Of a stretch of DNA of 64,000 bases, positions 26,869 to 35,797 are shown one piece after another. The DNA is taken from positions 1 to 64,000 of the forward strand of contig JADKGZ010000015.1 in assembly GCA_016722025.1 (NCBI GenBank), read 5' to 3'. The notes beneath the pieces are model-generated. The model saw nothing but the letters and a program-made list of their open reading frames with translations, was not told the DNA's origin and searched no databases. The DNA is from Acidimicrobiaceae bacterium (lineage in GTDB: Bacteria; Actinomycetota; Acidimicrobiia; Acidimicrobiales; Ilumatobacteraceae). The translations under genes and the position numbers were made by a program. How positions within the stretch are numbered: the stretch's first letter is position 1; every line of letters begins with the position of its first letter.

Positions 26869-26874
26869 TAGCGT
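26869..26874 (+). promoter_or_regulatory. -10 box TAGCGT of a leaderless promoter
   Basis: Nine nt before the ATG of dxs at 26884. Confidence 0.45.
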
Positions 26875-26883
26875 GAGCCCGCC

Positions 26884-28824
26884 ATGGCGCTGCAGCACAT
26901 CCGGCAACCCGCCGACCTTCGCGAACTGAGCTACCCCGAGCTCGCGGATCTCGCTGGTGAGATTCGCGACTTCATCGTGCAGGCGGTTGCCGAGAACGCC
27001 GGCCACCTGGGCAGCAATCTCGGTGCAGTCGAGCTGACGCTGGCGCTCCACCGCGTGTTCGAGTCGCCCACCGATGCGATCCTGTGGGACACGGGGCATC
27101 AGGCATACGTGCACAAGATCGTCACCGGGCGTCAGGCGCAGTTCGAGCGCCTCCGCCAGGCGGGTGGCATGTCGGGCTACCCGAACCGCGAGGAAAGCCC
27201 GCACGACTACATCGAGAACAGCCATGCGAGCACGGTGCTCTCGTACGCGTACGGCTTGGCCATCGCCCGCGATGCCGGCACCGACCCGCACCGCCACATC
27301 GTCGCCGTCATCGGCGACGGCAGCATGACCGGCGGCATGGCGTACGAGGCCCTGAACAACATCGGCCACAGCAACCAGCGCGTCATCATCGTGCTCAACG
27401 ACAACGGTCGCAGCTACGCGCCCACCATCAGCAACCTCACCGCCGGCATCTCGGCCCGCGAGCAGGCCATCGCCGACCACCCCAGCCTGCCCGAGCGCAT
27501 CACCGGCAGGTTGTCGCACAGCCTCACCAACATCCGCCTCAACCCGGTGTACGTGCGCCGCCAGCGCAAGCTCGAACAGTTCCTCCGCGAGCTGCCGTAC
27601 GTCGGCCCGCAGGCGGAGAAGAGCGTCGAGGCGTTCAAGGCTGCCGTGCGCGAGTTCCTGCAACCACCGTCGTTCTTCGAGGCCCTCGGCGTGCGCTACG
27701 TCGGCCCCGTCGACGGCCACGACGTGGAGGCGCTCGAGCACTCGTTCCGCAACGCCATCGAGCTGTCGGCCGAAGGCCCGATCGTGGTGCACGTGCTCAC
27801 CGAGAAGGGCCGCGGCTACTCGCCGGCGGAGGACGACGACGAGAAGCACCTCCACGACGCCCCGGTCTTCGACCCCATGGTAGGCCCGCCGCCGGCAGTG
27901 GTCACCGGCTACACGCAGTCGTTCGCCGAGGCCATCATCAAGGAGGCCGAGGCCGACTCGCGCGTGGTCGCCATCACTGCCGCGATGCCGGGGCCCACCG
28001 GGCTCCTGCCGTTCCAGGCCCGCTTCCCCGACCGCTTCTTCGACGTCGGCATCGCCGAGCAGCACGCCGTCACCGGCGCCGCCGGCATGGCCATGGGCGG
28101 GTTGCGGCCCATCGTCGCCATCTACTCCACGTTCCTCAACCGCGCATGGGATCAAGTGGTGTACGACGTGGCCATGCACCGCCTGCCGGTGGTGTTCTGC
28201 CTCGATCGCGCCGGCATCACCGGCCCCGACGGTGCCAGCCACCACGGCGTGTACGACATGGCGCTGCTGGCCAAGGTGCCCGGCATGCGCGTGCTGGCGC
28301 CGTCCAGCGCCGAGGAACTGCAAGTGATGCTGCACGACGCGCTCGGCCTCGCCGACCAAGGCCCGGTGGCCATCCGCTGGCCGCGTGGCAGCGCCGTGCA
28401 CGTCGGCGAGCACGAGGTGGGCACGGGCCTGCTCGCTCGCCGGGTCCGCAAGGGCGACGGCTCGCTGTGCATCCTCGCGGTCGGGAAGATGCTGGCCGAT
28501 GCGCAGAAGGCTGCTGAAGCTCTGGCCGCCGCCGGCATCGAAACCTCTGTCTGGGACGTCCGGTCGTGCGCCCCGCTCGACCCGGCGATGATCGCCGACG
28601 CAGCGGCTCACGGCGCCGTGCTGACAGTGGAGGATGGCATCCGCGACGGCGGCATCGGCATGACCGCCGCCGATCAGGTGCATGCCATCGCCGCCTCCGT
28701 TCCGGTGCAGGTGCTGGGCATCCCCGCGAAGTTCATCCCCCAGGGCTCGGCCGACAAGATCCTGGCTCAGCTCGGCCTCGATGCCGACGGCATCAGCACC
28801 GCCGCGCGCACCCTGCTCGGCTAG
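26884..28824 (+). CDS. dxs: 1-deoxy-D-xylulose-5-phosphate synthase
   Basis: First enzyme of the MEP isoprenoid pathway: condenses pyruvate and glyceraldehyde 3-phosphate with ThDP. 646 residues, normal length. AGHLGSNLGAVELTLALH (about 40-57), WDTGHQAYVHKI, the ThDP motif GDGSMTGGMAYEALNN (about 145-160), NDNGRSYAPT, the catalytic Glu/His region DVGIAEQHAVTGAAGMA and HHGVYDM are intact. Supplies isoprenoids, including the undecaprenyl carrier recycled by uppP in this window. Confidence 0.97.
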   Translation: MALQHIRQPADLRELSYPELADLAGEIRDFIVQAVAENAGHLGSNLGAVELTLALHRVFESPTDAILWDTGHQAYVHKIVTGRQAQFERLRQAGGMSGYPNREESPHDYIENSHASTVLSYAYGLAIARDAGTDPHRHIVAVIGDGSMTGGMAYEALNNIGHSNQRVIIVLNDNGRSYAPTISNLTAGISAREQAIADHPSLPERITGRLSHSLTNIRLNPVYVRRQRKLEQFLRELPYVGPQAEKSVEAFKAAVREFLQPPSFFEALGVRYVGPVDGHDVEALEHSFRNAIELSAEGPIVVHVLTEKGRGYSPAEDDDEKHLHDAPVFDPMVGPPPAVVTGYTQSFAEAIIKEAEADSRVVAITAAMPGPTGLLPFQARFPDRFFDVGIAEQHAVTGAAGMAMGGLRPIVAIYSTFLNRAWDQVVYDVAMHRLPVVFCLDRAGITGPDGASHHGVYDMALLAKVPGMRVLAPSSAEELQVMLHDALGLADQGPVAIRWPRGSAVHVGEHEVGTGLLARRVRKGDGSLCILAVGKMLADAQKAAEALAAAGIETSVWDVRSCAPLDPAMIADAAAHGAVLTVEDGIRDGGIGMTAADQVHAIAASVPVQVLGIPAKFIPQGSADKILAQLGLDADGISTAARTLLG

Positions 28825-28865
28825 CGCTCACGGTCGAGCGGTGGAGCGACCAGCCGGATCGGAGG

Positions 28866-29366
28866 TCAGCCCACCATCGCGTCGAGCTGATCGTCGCAGT
28901 AGGCGGCGCGCGCTGCGGAGTCGCGGGCCGAGGTCAGGTAGCGAGACCACGCGGCGGTTTCGTGGTGCACGATCGCGAGCACCCTGACGCAGAACGTGGG
29001 GAATTTCGTGCCGTGCCGCCCCACCTCGAAGCGGCCACTGTCGAGCGGATGAAAATAGTGGGTCTCCCACAGCTCGTTGTTGCCATTCCAGCTGCACACG
29101 TAGAAGACATCCATCGTGGCGATTCGATGCTGCACCACGAAGCCGACTTCGTGCGCCAGCGCGAGAGTGCCGGCAGCGATCTCCTCGAGCAGGAACGCCT
29201 GGGCGGCGGCAATCTCTGCATCGGTGTGCGCACGCTCGGGCACGGCGAGCGAGTACCACTTCAGGTACACCGCGTCGGCGACGGCCGGCGCTACTCGGCA
29301 CGCGGGGTAGTGCACGTAGTCGGCCGACACGCTCTGGAAGAGCGACGGCCCTGGGTCGTGAGGCAT
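28866..29366 (-). CDS. Conserved hypothetical protein
   Basis: 166 residues, no signal peptide or transmembrane helix. Notable parts are SADYVHYPACRVAPAV, DAVYLKWYSLAVPER, a HEVGFVVQHRIATMDVFYV stretch, NELWETHYFHPLDSGRF and a final LTSARDSAARAAYCDD. The composition is rich in His, Tyr and Phe. No family recognised. The start follows a TACGCT box by 6 nt, which supports a real, separately expressed gene; it lies convergent with dxs. Confidence 0.7.
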   Translation of the reverse strand: MPHDPGPSLFQSVSADYVHYPACRVAPAVADAVYLKWYSLAVPERAHTDAEIAAAQAFLLEEIAAGTLALAHEVGFVVQHRIATMDVFYVCSWNGNNELWETHYFHPLDSGRFEVGRHGTKFPTFCVRVLAIVHHETAAWSRYLTSARDSAARAAYCDDQLDAMVG

Positions 29367-29372
29367 CGCCCG

Positions 29373-29378
29373 AGCGTA
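29373..29378 (-). promoter_or_regulatory. -10 box TACGCT of a leaderless promoter
   Basis: Six nt before the ATG at 29366. Confidence 0.5.
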
Positions 29379-29398
29379 GCGATACCGCGCGGGCCTGC

Positions 29399-29728
29399 TC
29401 AGCAGGCCGACATCGTGCGCAGCGCAGCGCACAGCTGCGGTCGACGCGCAGTGCTGAGCGTGCCCAGCCGGATGGTGAGCAGGCCACGCCACGGCACCGT
29501 CTCGAGGTTGTCGAACGATGCGACGCATTCGTCGGGCAACCCTTCCTCGGGGCCGAGGCGTAGCTCGGTGGGGATATCGCGGATGGTGCGAGTGACAGGT
29601 GCAACCACGATGGTGGACAGCACAGGGATGACTGCCGATCGGGTGACCACCAACACCGGCCGGCGCTGGTCGAGACCCTCGGCCCACCACACCTCGCCCT
29701 GCAGCGGCGTGCCTGCGCGCCTGCTCAC
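29399..29728 (-). CDS. MazF/PemK-type endoribonuclease toxin 2
   Basis: 109 residues. GEVWWAEGLDQRRPVLVVTR (about 10-29) is the MazF start with the Arg-Pro loop; then LSTIVVAPVTRTIRDIPTEL, the ECVASFDNLETVPW core and RLGTLS end. The GTG start at 29728 overlaps the antitoxin stop by 4 bp (GTGA). Only about 20-30% like toxin 1 by eye, so the two modules are not recent copies. Confidence 0.85.
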   Translation of the reverse strand: MSRRAGTPLQGEVWWAEGLDQRRPVLVVTRSAVIPVLSTIVVAPVTRTIRDIPTELRLGPEEGLPDECVASFDNLETVPWRGLLTIRLGTLSTARRPQLCAALRTMSAC

Positions 29729-29976
29729 CACGGCTCGGCAGTGATCATGCGCATCGCTGCCAGCTGTGCGCGAGCAACCTCGGCCTCGGCCTGCGGGTGA
29801 GCGACGTAGGCGGCCACCAATCGGCGGTCGACCTCTGCCTGATGGGTGCGTTCGATCAGCTCGGTGAGTGCGATGCGGACGACCTCGCTGCGGTTCGCCG
29901 CGAGGCCGAGGTTGATCAGCGAATCGACGCCCATCAGGAGTTCGTCGTCGACGCGAGCAATGAGCTGGACCGTCAT
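29725..29976 (-). CDS. Ribbon-helix-helix antitoxin of TA module 2
   Basis: 83 residues: MTVQLIARVDDELLMGVDSL then LGLAANRSEVVRIALTELIE form a ribbon-helix-helix domain; the tail (HPQAEAEVARAQLAAMRMIT) is the toxin-binding helix. TAGAGT lies 9 nt before the ATG in an AT-rich stretch, likely the self-regulated promoter. Confidence 0.82.
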   Translation of the reverse strand: MTVQLIARVDDELLMGVDSLINLGLAANRSEVVRIALTELIERTHQAEVDRRLVAAYVAHPQAEAEVARAQLAAMRMITAEPW

Positions 29977-29985
29977 ACAATTCGT

Positions 29986-29991
29986 ACTCTA
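29986..29991 (-). promoter_or_regulatory. -10 box TAGAGT of TA module 2
   Basis: Nine nt before the antitoxin ATG, within an AT-rich patch unusual for this sequence. Confidence 0.5.
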
Positions 29992-30016
29992 TCACGCATT
30001 ACAGTGCCCTGCGGCC

Positions 30017-30022
30017 TAACCT
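30017..30022 (+). promoter_or_regulatory. -10 box TAACCT of a leaderless promoter
   Basis: Seven nt before the GTG at 30030. Diverges from the TA-module promoter. Confidence 0.45.
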
Positions 30023-30029
30023 CCCATCC

Positions 30030-30814
30030 GTGACGATCCCCGACTTCGATGCAGCCGCCGAGTTGCAGTTCGCACTCGAGCTGGCCGATCTGGCCACAGC
30101 CATCTCGATGCCGCACTACACGCACCGCACGTTCAACCTCGACTGGAAGGCGAACCGCACGGAGGTCACCGAGGCCGATCGCGAGGCCGAGCTGGCCATC
30201 TCCGATCGCGTCCTGGCCCACCGGCCCACGCACGGCCTGTTCGGCGAGGAGCACGGGTTGGTCGGCGATCTCGACAGCCCGTGGCGTTGGATCATCGACC
30301 CCATCGACGGCACGTCGAACTTCGTGCGCGGCATTCCGGTGTGGGCGTCGCTGGTCGCTCTCACGCATGCCGAGCACGGCGCGCTGGTGGGCGTCGTCGC
30401 GGCGCCGGCGATGGGGCGCACGTGGTGGGCAGCGAAGGGTCTCGGCGTTCGCCGATGGCGCGGTGCCAGGTGTCGACCGTGTCGAAGCTCGACGAGGCGC
30501 AGGTGTCGGTCACGTTCTCCTCCGGTTGGGACATGTTGGGCCTCACCGACCAGTTGGTGCATCTGCAACAACAGGCGTACCGGGCCCGAGGTTTCGGCGA
30601 CTTCTGGCAGCACATGCTGGTGGCCGAGGGCGCCGTCGACCTGGCCGTCGATGCGGTCGGCCTGCAGCCCTACGACCTGGCCGCGGTGATGGTAATCGTG
30701 GAGGAAGCAGGCGGCACCTTCACCGATCGCCACGGCGAGCGAACCTTCATGAGCAACACCGCCATCTCGTCGAACGGGTTGCTGCACCACTGCGCCCGCC
30801 CGCTCGCCGGCTGA
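30030..30814 (+). CDS. hisN: Inositol-phosphatase-family protein (HisN-like histidinol phosphatase), frameshifted
   Basis: Mg-dependent phosphomonoesterase. Motifs in frame 1: NRTEVTEADREAE, FGEEHG, WIIDPIDGTSNFVRGIPVW (metal-binding DPIDGT). Near GLG the frame is lost twice (30444-30447 and 30464-30467), each time by +1 or -2 bases; the sense then resumes with CQVSTVSKLDEAQVSVTFSS, the motif LQPYDLAAVMVIVEEAGG and FMSNTAISSNGLLHH. The short spacing of two indels points to local consensus error. Histidinol-phosphatase and inositol-1-phosphatase relatives cannot be told apart for certain; the actinobacterial HisN type fits best. Confidence 0.78.
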
Positions 30815-30857
30815 GCAATCACGGAACCCACCGGCGCCGGCGTACGTCGAACGCGGC

Positions 30858-32207
30858 ATGCCATCACGCATCGTCGCCAGTGCTGCTCTCATCGGTCTCC
30901 TGCTCGCCGCCTGCGGCAACGACCGATCCGCCGAGGAGACCTCCACCAGCTCCGCCGCTCGCGACGAGGATCGAGGTTGGATCGGAGGTGAGCCGGCCTG
31001 GCAGCGCGACGCCGGTGCCGGTGGAGCCGACCTGGCCACTGAGTCGTACGCCCCGGCGGCAGATGCGGCGGAGGTCGTCGGCGCACCCGGTGGCGACGCG
31101 GTCGTACCGCCGATGCCCGCCAGCGCGCTGACGGCCGGCAGCGTGGACGACAACGCGGGGTTCGACGAGTACCTGGCGTACCTCGCTCGCGTCGAGTCGC
31201 TCGGCATCGCCCTGCGCGACTTCGACCCCACCGGCCGCATCGTCGTCTCGGTGACAGGGAGCGCCGGCCTGCCCGTGGCCGGTGCCGACGTCGAGGTGAG
31301 TGCCGCCGGCACACCGATCGCTCACCTGCGCACCACCGCCGACGGCACGGCGCGCTTCCATCCCGCGCTGTACGGAGCCGCGGCGAGCACCGAGTTCCAG
31401 TTCTCATCAGACGGCGCTGCCGCCACCGGGGTGCCCGGCACATCGGTGGGCCTGGTGCTCACCGGCACAGGTGGCGCCGACGGCCCGGTTGCGGTCGACG
31501 TGCTGTTCCTGCTCGATGCCACCGGCTCGATGGGCGACGAGATCGACCGGCTGAAGACCAGCATCGATTCGGTGGCGGCGCAGGTGGCGCAGCTGCAGTC
31601 CGAACCCGACGTGCGCTTCGGCATGACGCTGTACCGCGACCTTGGCGACCAGTTCGTGACATCCACGTTCGACTTCACCGCCAGCGTCACCGACTTTCGC
31701 GAGGCGCTGGCCGACGTGGTGGCCGATGGCGGCGACGACTACCCGGAGGCGTTGGACGAAGGGCTCGCCGAAGCGTTGCGCGCACCCAGCTGGCGCGACC
31801 CCGCCGGCACGCTGCAGCTGGTCTTCCTGGTGGCCGACGCGCCGCCGCAGATCGGGCGCCAGGTCGCGACCCCATACCCGCAGTCGATCGCCAACGCGAT
31901 CGAACGCGGCTTGAAGATCTTCCCGGTGGCCTCGTCGGAGAGCGACGATCAGGCCGAAGCGGTCTTCCGGCAGCTCGCCCAGGCCACCGGCAGCAGATTC
32001 GTGTTCCTCAGCTATGGCGCGGCGGGCGCAGCGACGGGCGACAGCACCGACATCGGCCCCACCGACTACGAAGAGATGGCGCTCGATCAGCTGGTGGTGC
32101 GGCTGATCACCGAAGAACTGGCGGCGCTGACGGGCGCGGCAGTCGACTCACCACCTACGGACACGACGGCCGACACGACAGCTGACACGAACCCCGATGG
32201 CCAGTAG
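30858..32207 (+). CDS. VWA-domain lipoprotein
   Basis: 449 residues. Lipobox LLLAAC near residue 19, a Ser/Ala/Asp-rich linker (20-100), a small carboxypeptidase-regulatory-like beta domain (about 130-200, VVSVTGSAGLPVAGADVEV), then a von Willebrand A domain (about 217-400) with MIDAS FLLDATGSMGDEID and further metal residues in TLYRDLGDQ and DYPEALDEGL. Such proteins sense or hold ligands outside the membrane. The C-terminus (DTTADTTADTN) comes from a 12-bp repeat. No transporter or pilus genes adjoin it. Confidence 0.85.
   Translation: MPSRIVASAALIGLLLAACGNDRSAEETSTSSAARDEDRGWIGGEPAWQRDAGAGGADLATESYAPAADAAEVVGAPGGDAVVPPMPASALTAGSVDDNAGFDEYLAYLARVESLGIALRDFDPTGRIVVSVTGSAGLPVAGADVEVSAAGTPIAHLRTTADGTARFHPALYGAAASTEFQFSSDGAAATGVPGTSVGLVLTGTGGADGPVAVDVLFLLDATGSMGDEIDRLKTSIDSVAAQVAQLQSEPDVRFGMTLYRDLGDQFVTSTFDFTASVTDFREALADVVADGGDDYPEALDEGLAEALRAPSWRDPAGTLQLVFLVADAPPQIGRQVATPYPQSIANAIERGLKIFPVASSESDDQAEAVFRQLAQATGSRFVFLSYGAAGAATGDSTDIGPTDYEEMALDQLVVRLITEELAALTGAAVDSPPTDTTADTTADTNPDGQ
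32160..32193. repeat. 12-bp tandem repeat (about 3 copies) at the 3' end of the VWA gene
   Basis: Unit GACACGACGGCC and variants, encoding DTTA DTTA DTN just before the stop codon. Confidence 0.7.
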
Positions 32208-32228
32208 CCGCACCCACTTCGAACGCGC

Positions 32229-32234
32229 AATGAT
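32229..32234 (+). promoter_or_regulatory. Weak -10 box AATGAT, possible leaderless promoter
   Basis: Six nt before the GTG at 32241. Weaker than the TANNNT boxes elsewhere. Confidence 0.3.
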
Positions 32235-32240
32235 GGCGGC

Positions 32241-33959
32241 GTGACACACGACCTCGTCATCCGCAACGCCCACCTCGTCGACGGCAGCGGCCAGCCTGGT
32301 CGCGACGCCGATGTCGCCGTCGACGGCGACACGATCACCGCCGTCGAGCCCTCCGGCACCATCGCCGCCGGCACCCGCACGGTCGATGCCCATGGGCTGC
32401 TGCTCACACCAGGGTTCGTCGACGTGCACACGCACTACGACGCGCAGGTCACCTGGGATCCATATGTCACGCCGTCGGGCTGGCACGGTGTCACCACTGC
32501 GCTGATGGGCAACTGCGGGGTCGGCTTCGCCCCCGCCTCACCCGATCGTCACGAGTGGCTGATCCAGCTGATGGAAGGCGTCGAGGACATCCCCGGCTCG
32601 GCGCTCACCGAAGGCATCAAGTGGGGTTGGGAGAGCTACCCCGAGTACCTCGACGTGCTCGAGCAGCTGCCGCGGGTGATGGACATCGGCTCGTCCATCG
32701 CGCACGGTCCGCTGCGGGCTTACGTGATGGGCGAACGCGGCGCGGCCAACGCCGAGCCCACCGATGCCGAGATCGTCGAGATGGCCCGCCTCGTGGAAGA
32801 AGCGCTGCGCGCCGGCGCATTCGGTTTCACCACGTCGCGCACGCCCATCCACAAGGCGAAAGATGGCGAGCTGGTGCCCGGCACCACAGCCGACGAGCAC
32901 GAGCTGCTGGGCATCGCCGCTGCCATGGCACGGGTCGGTCGCGGCGTGTTCGGCTTCGCACCCGACCACGCGCTCGTGCCGGTGCAGGAGTGGCCATGGA
33001 TGCGCAAGGTCGCGGCACTCACCGGGCAGCCCATCTGCGTCAACCTCAACCAGTCCGACAAGGCGCCGGAAGTGTGGCGCGAGGTGCTGCGACTGCTCGA
33101 CGAGGCCCATGCCGACGGGCTGCCGATCATCGCTCAGGTGGCCGGCCGCAGCATTGGCATCCTCTACTGCCTGCAGGGGTCGGTGCATCCGCTGCTGTTC
33201 CACCCCGCGTACCAGGAGATCGCCGATCTCCCGTTGGCCGAGCGACTGGTCGCGCTGGCAGAACCCGAGCGCCGCCGCCGCATCATCGACGAGATCCCCG
33301 ACGACGGCGGCTTCTTCCAATCAGCAGTGCTCAACGGCCTCGGCCGCATCTGGCTGGTCGACGGCGAGAACATCGACTACGAACCCGACGCCGTCGACAG
33401 CGTCGCGGCCGTCGCCGCACGAGCGGGTGTGCCGGCGATGCAGTTGGTGCTCGATCAGCTCGTCGCGCACGACGGCAACGGCATGCTGTACGCGCCGTTC
33501 TTCAACTACAGCTACGGCGACCTGTCGTTCACCGAGGCAGTCACCCGCCACCCGCACACGCGCATGGGGCTCAGCGACGGTGGCGCACATTGCGGCGCCA
33601 TCTGCGACGGTGGCATGCCCACGTTCATGCTCACCCACTGGACCCGCGACCGCACTCGCGGCGAGAAGCTGCCACTGGAGTACGTGGTGCACCGCCAGAC
33701 CTCGCAGACGGCGGCGCTGTACGGCATCGCCGACCGCGGCGTGGTGGCTCCCGGCATGCGGGCCGACCTCAACCTGATCGACTACGGCCGCCTCGGCTTC
33801 GAGGTGCCCCGCATGGCATACGACCTGCCCGCCGGCGGACGGCGAATCGTGCAGAAGGCCCGTGGCTACGTGGGCACGTGGGTGGCCGGCGTGCAGACCG
33901 TCGACCACGACGAGTTCACCGGCGCCACGCCGGGCACGTTGCTGCGCGCCGGGCGCTGA
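32241..33959 (+). CDS. N-acyl-D-amino-acid deacylase family amidohydrolase
   Basis: 572 residues, amidohydrolase superfamily, D-aminoacylase branch. HVHTHYDAQ-like metal motif (VDVHTHYDAQVTWDP, about 60-75), the bridging Cys region MGNCGVGFAP, and catalytic Asp in LSDGGAHCG (about 455) are present. The usual HxR-E site of D-aminoacylases is changed to NLNQSDKAPE, so the substrate may not be a D-amino acid; dihydroorotase- or urea-type relatives share this fold. Ends 242 bp before a dimethylformamidase-like gene. Confidence 0.8.
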   Translation: MTHDLVIRNAHLVDGSGQPGRDADVAVDGDTITAVEPSGTIAAGTRTVDAHGLLLTPGFVDVHTHYDAQVTWDPYVTPSGWHGVTTALMGNCGVGFAPASPDRHEWLIQLMEGVEDIPGSALTEGIKWGWESYPEYLDVLEQLPRVMDIGSSIAHGPLRAYVMGERGAANAEPTDAEIVEMARLVEEALRAGAFGFTTSRTPIHKAKDGELVPGTTADEHELLGIAAAMARVGRGVFGFAPDHALVPVQEWPWMRKVAALTGQPICVNLNQSDKAPEVWREVLRLLDEAHADGLPIIAQVAGRSIGILYCLQGSVHPLLFHPAYQEIADLPLAERLVALAEPERRRRIIDEIPDDGGFFQSAVLNGLGRIWLVDGENIDYEPDAVDSVAAVAARAGVPAMQLVLDQLVAHDGNGMLYAPFFNYSYGDLSFTEAVTRHPHTRMGLSDGGAHCGAICDGGMPTFMLTHWTRDRTRGEKLPLEYVVHRQTSQTAALYGIADRGVVAPGMRADLNLIDYGRLGFEVPRMAYDLPAGGRRIVQKARGYVGTWVAGVQTVDHDEFTGATPGTLLRAGR

Positions 33960-34042
33960 CCACCCAGCCCCCGCTCAGCGGCAGGCAAGCACTCCGATCG
34001 GCTCGGTTTCTGGGCGTGATCCTTCCCAGATCGGCTTCCGTG

Positions 34043-34075
34043 CGGGATTCGTCTCGGTCTGCGAGAAGGATCCCG
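34043..34075. other. Nested stem-loop in the intergenic stretch 33960-34201
   Basis: CGGGAT (34043-34048) pairs with ATCCCG (34070-34075), and inside it TCTCG (34052-34056) pairs with CGAGA (34062-34066). This is the only clear structure in the 242-bp gap after the amidohydrolase gene and may be its terminator. I see no gene in the rest. Confidence 0.5.
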
Positions 34076-34188
34076 CCCGGACGGAGACCTCCGGAAACCC
34101 GGCAAGGAGGGAACCGAGCGCGACATCGCCGTTCGTCAGCTGCACGAGCAGGAGAACGACGGCTGAGCCACGCGGGCCTGGCCGTCAC

Positions 34189-34194
34189 TACGGT
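34189..34194 (+). promoter_or_regulatory. -10 box TACGGT of a leaderless promoter
   Basis: Seven nt before the ATG at 34202. Confidence 0.5.
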
Positions 34195-34201
34195 TGACGG
34201 C

Positions 34202-35797
34202 ATGGCCGATGATGTCACCCACTACGACGCAGTCGAGGCGTACTGCGACCAGCTGAGCTACCTCCCTGGCGAGGGCGTCGGCGTGCACGTGTGGTGCGCC
34301 ACCGAGCAGTTCGACGTCGACGTGCGCCGCTGGGGCAGCACCACGCCGGGGAACGACGAGGTGCTGTGGTCGCAGCGCGACGTGCCGGGTGTGGCACACC
34401 CCACACCTGCGAACGCCGACTCGCACGGCTGTGGCTGGCCGGTCGCCCTCAACATTCCTGTGAGCAGCGACTGGTCGAGCGGTTGCTACCTCGTCACGCT
34501 GCACGCTCAGGGCGCCACCCACGACCGCGCCATCGGCCATGCGATGTTCGTGGTGCGGGCCAAGCGGGCCACGGGGAACCCGCTGCTGGTGCTGGCCACC
34601 AACACCTACAACGCGTACAACAACTGGGGTGGCCGCAGCCTCTACACCGGCGGCCACCAGGTGAGCTTCGACCGACCGTTCGGGCGCGGCATGCTGGTGC
34701 GGCCCCACACCGAACGCGACGACCGCAAGAGCCGGCCGACGCACGCCGGCGAAGACCCCGACGTCGACGGCGTCGTCTACCAGGAGTACCGATTCGCTCA
34801 CGGCTACCCGGGCTACATGAGCTCGGCCGGCTGGTTCACCTACGAGCGCCGTTTCGTGGAGTGGGCCGAGCGCAACGGCATCGCACTGGACTACGCGGTC
34901 TCCAGCGACCTGCAGCACGAGCCTGCCGTGGTGAACGGCTACCGGCTGGTGCTGGGCGTCGGCCACGACGAGTACTGGTCGGCTGCGCAGCGCGACACCA
35001 TCGAAGCTCATGTGGCGGCAGGCGGCAACTACGCCAGCCTGTCGGGCAACACCATGTTCTGGCAGGTGCGCCTCACCGACCACGGTCGCTCGCTCACCGC
35101 GCACAAGTACTCCGCCCACCGCAACGACCCCGTCGTGGGCACCGCGGCCGAGCACACGATGAGCGGCATGTGGTGCGACCCGCTGGTCGGCCGGCCGGAG
35201 TGGCGCTTCCTGGGGGCAGGTTCGGCGTTCGGCCTCTACAGCCGCTTCGGCCAGGCCACCCCGCGAGCGAGCGGCGGCTTCACGGTGTACCGCGACGATC
35301 ACTGGCTGTTCGAAGGCACCGGCTTGCGCTACGGCGACCAGCTGGGCGCAGCACTGGGCGCGGTGGGGTACGAGACCGTCGGCGTGCGCCTCGGCATCGA
35401 CGAGTTCGGCTTGCCCATCGCCGTCCAGCCCGACGCGCCGCCGCACACCGAAGTCGTCGCGTTCGCTCCTGCCTCCAGCCTGGGGGAAGGCGAGTACCCC
35501 GCTTCCGTGGCCGCCAGCGCCGACCAGTGCGATCTCGAGTTCGTGGCAGAGCGCGTGTACGGCGACACCTCACCCGATTCCATCGCACGTGTACGTCATG
35601 GCAACGCGGTGATGCTCACCTGCAACCCGTCGGGCGCGAGTGGCGGCACCGTGGCCACCATCGGCAGCACCGACTGGGTGTACGCGCTCGACGATGCAGC
35701 CGTCGGCCAGGTGACTGCCAACGTGATCCGCCGGCTCAACCGTTTAGCACTCGCGACCGCGCAGCGGATCAGGTGGGCATCGCATCGCCGAAGTTGA
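34202..35797 (+). CDS. N,N-dimethylformamidase large-subunit-like protein
   Basis: 531 residues matching the C-terminal (glutamine-amidotransferase-like) domain family of N,N-dimethylformamidase: ATNTYNAYNNWGGRSLYTGG (about 130-149), RFAHGYPGYMSSAGWFTYE, VLGVGHDEYWSA (about 256-267), YASLSGNTMFWQVR and the late DWVYAL. The true enzyme also needs a small subunit, absent here, and its Fe site (Tyr, Tyr, Glu) cannot be assigned by eye, so the substrate is open. The start at 34202 follows TACGGT; longer in-frame upstream sequence is antisense to nothing and Arg-rich. It ends 29 bp inside the convergent pfkA. Confidence 0.75.
   Translation: MADDVTHYDAVEAYCDQLSYLPGEGVGVHVWCATEQFDVDVRRWGSTTPGNDEVLWSQRDVPGVAHPTPANADSHGCGWPVALNIPVSSDWSSGCYLVTLHAQGATHDRAIGHAMFVVRAKRATGNPLLVLATNTYNAYNNWGGRSLYTGGHQVSFDRPFGRGMLVRPHTERDDRKSRPTHAGEDPDVDGVVYQEYRFAHGYPGYMSSAGWFTYERRFVEWAERNGIALDYAVSSDLQHEPAVVNGYRLVLGVGHDEYWSAAQRDTIEAHVAAGGNYASLSGNTMFWQVRLTDHGRSLTAHKYSAHRNDPVVGTAAEHTMSGMWCDPLVGRPEWRFLGAGSAFGLYSRFGQATPRASGGFTVYRDDHWLFEGTGLRYGDQLGAALGAVGYETVGVRLGIDEFGLPIAVQPDAPPHTEVVAFAPASSLGEGEYPASVAASADQCDLEFVAERVYGDTSPDSIARVRHGNAVMLTCNPSGASGGTVATIGSTDWVYALDDAAVGQVTANVIRRLNRLALATAQRIRWASHRRS

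Noticed and set aside
26800..28683. A 627-residue open frame on the minus strand opposite dxs
   Set aside because: High GC third positions keep antisense frames open; the translation is His/Ala/Val-rich with no domain, and dxs on the other strand is certain.
32555..34201. N-terminal extension of the dimethylformamidase-like protein to over 1000 residues
   Set aside because: The extension is an out-of-phase reading of the amidohydrolase gene, Arg-rich and without motifs; the leaderless box at 34189 fixes the start at 34202.
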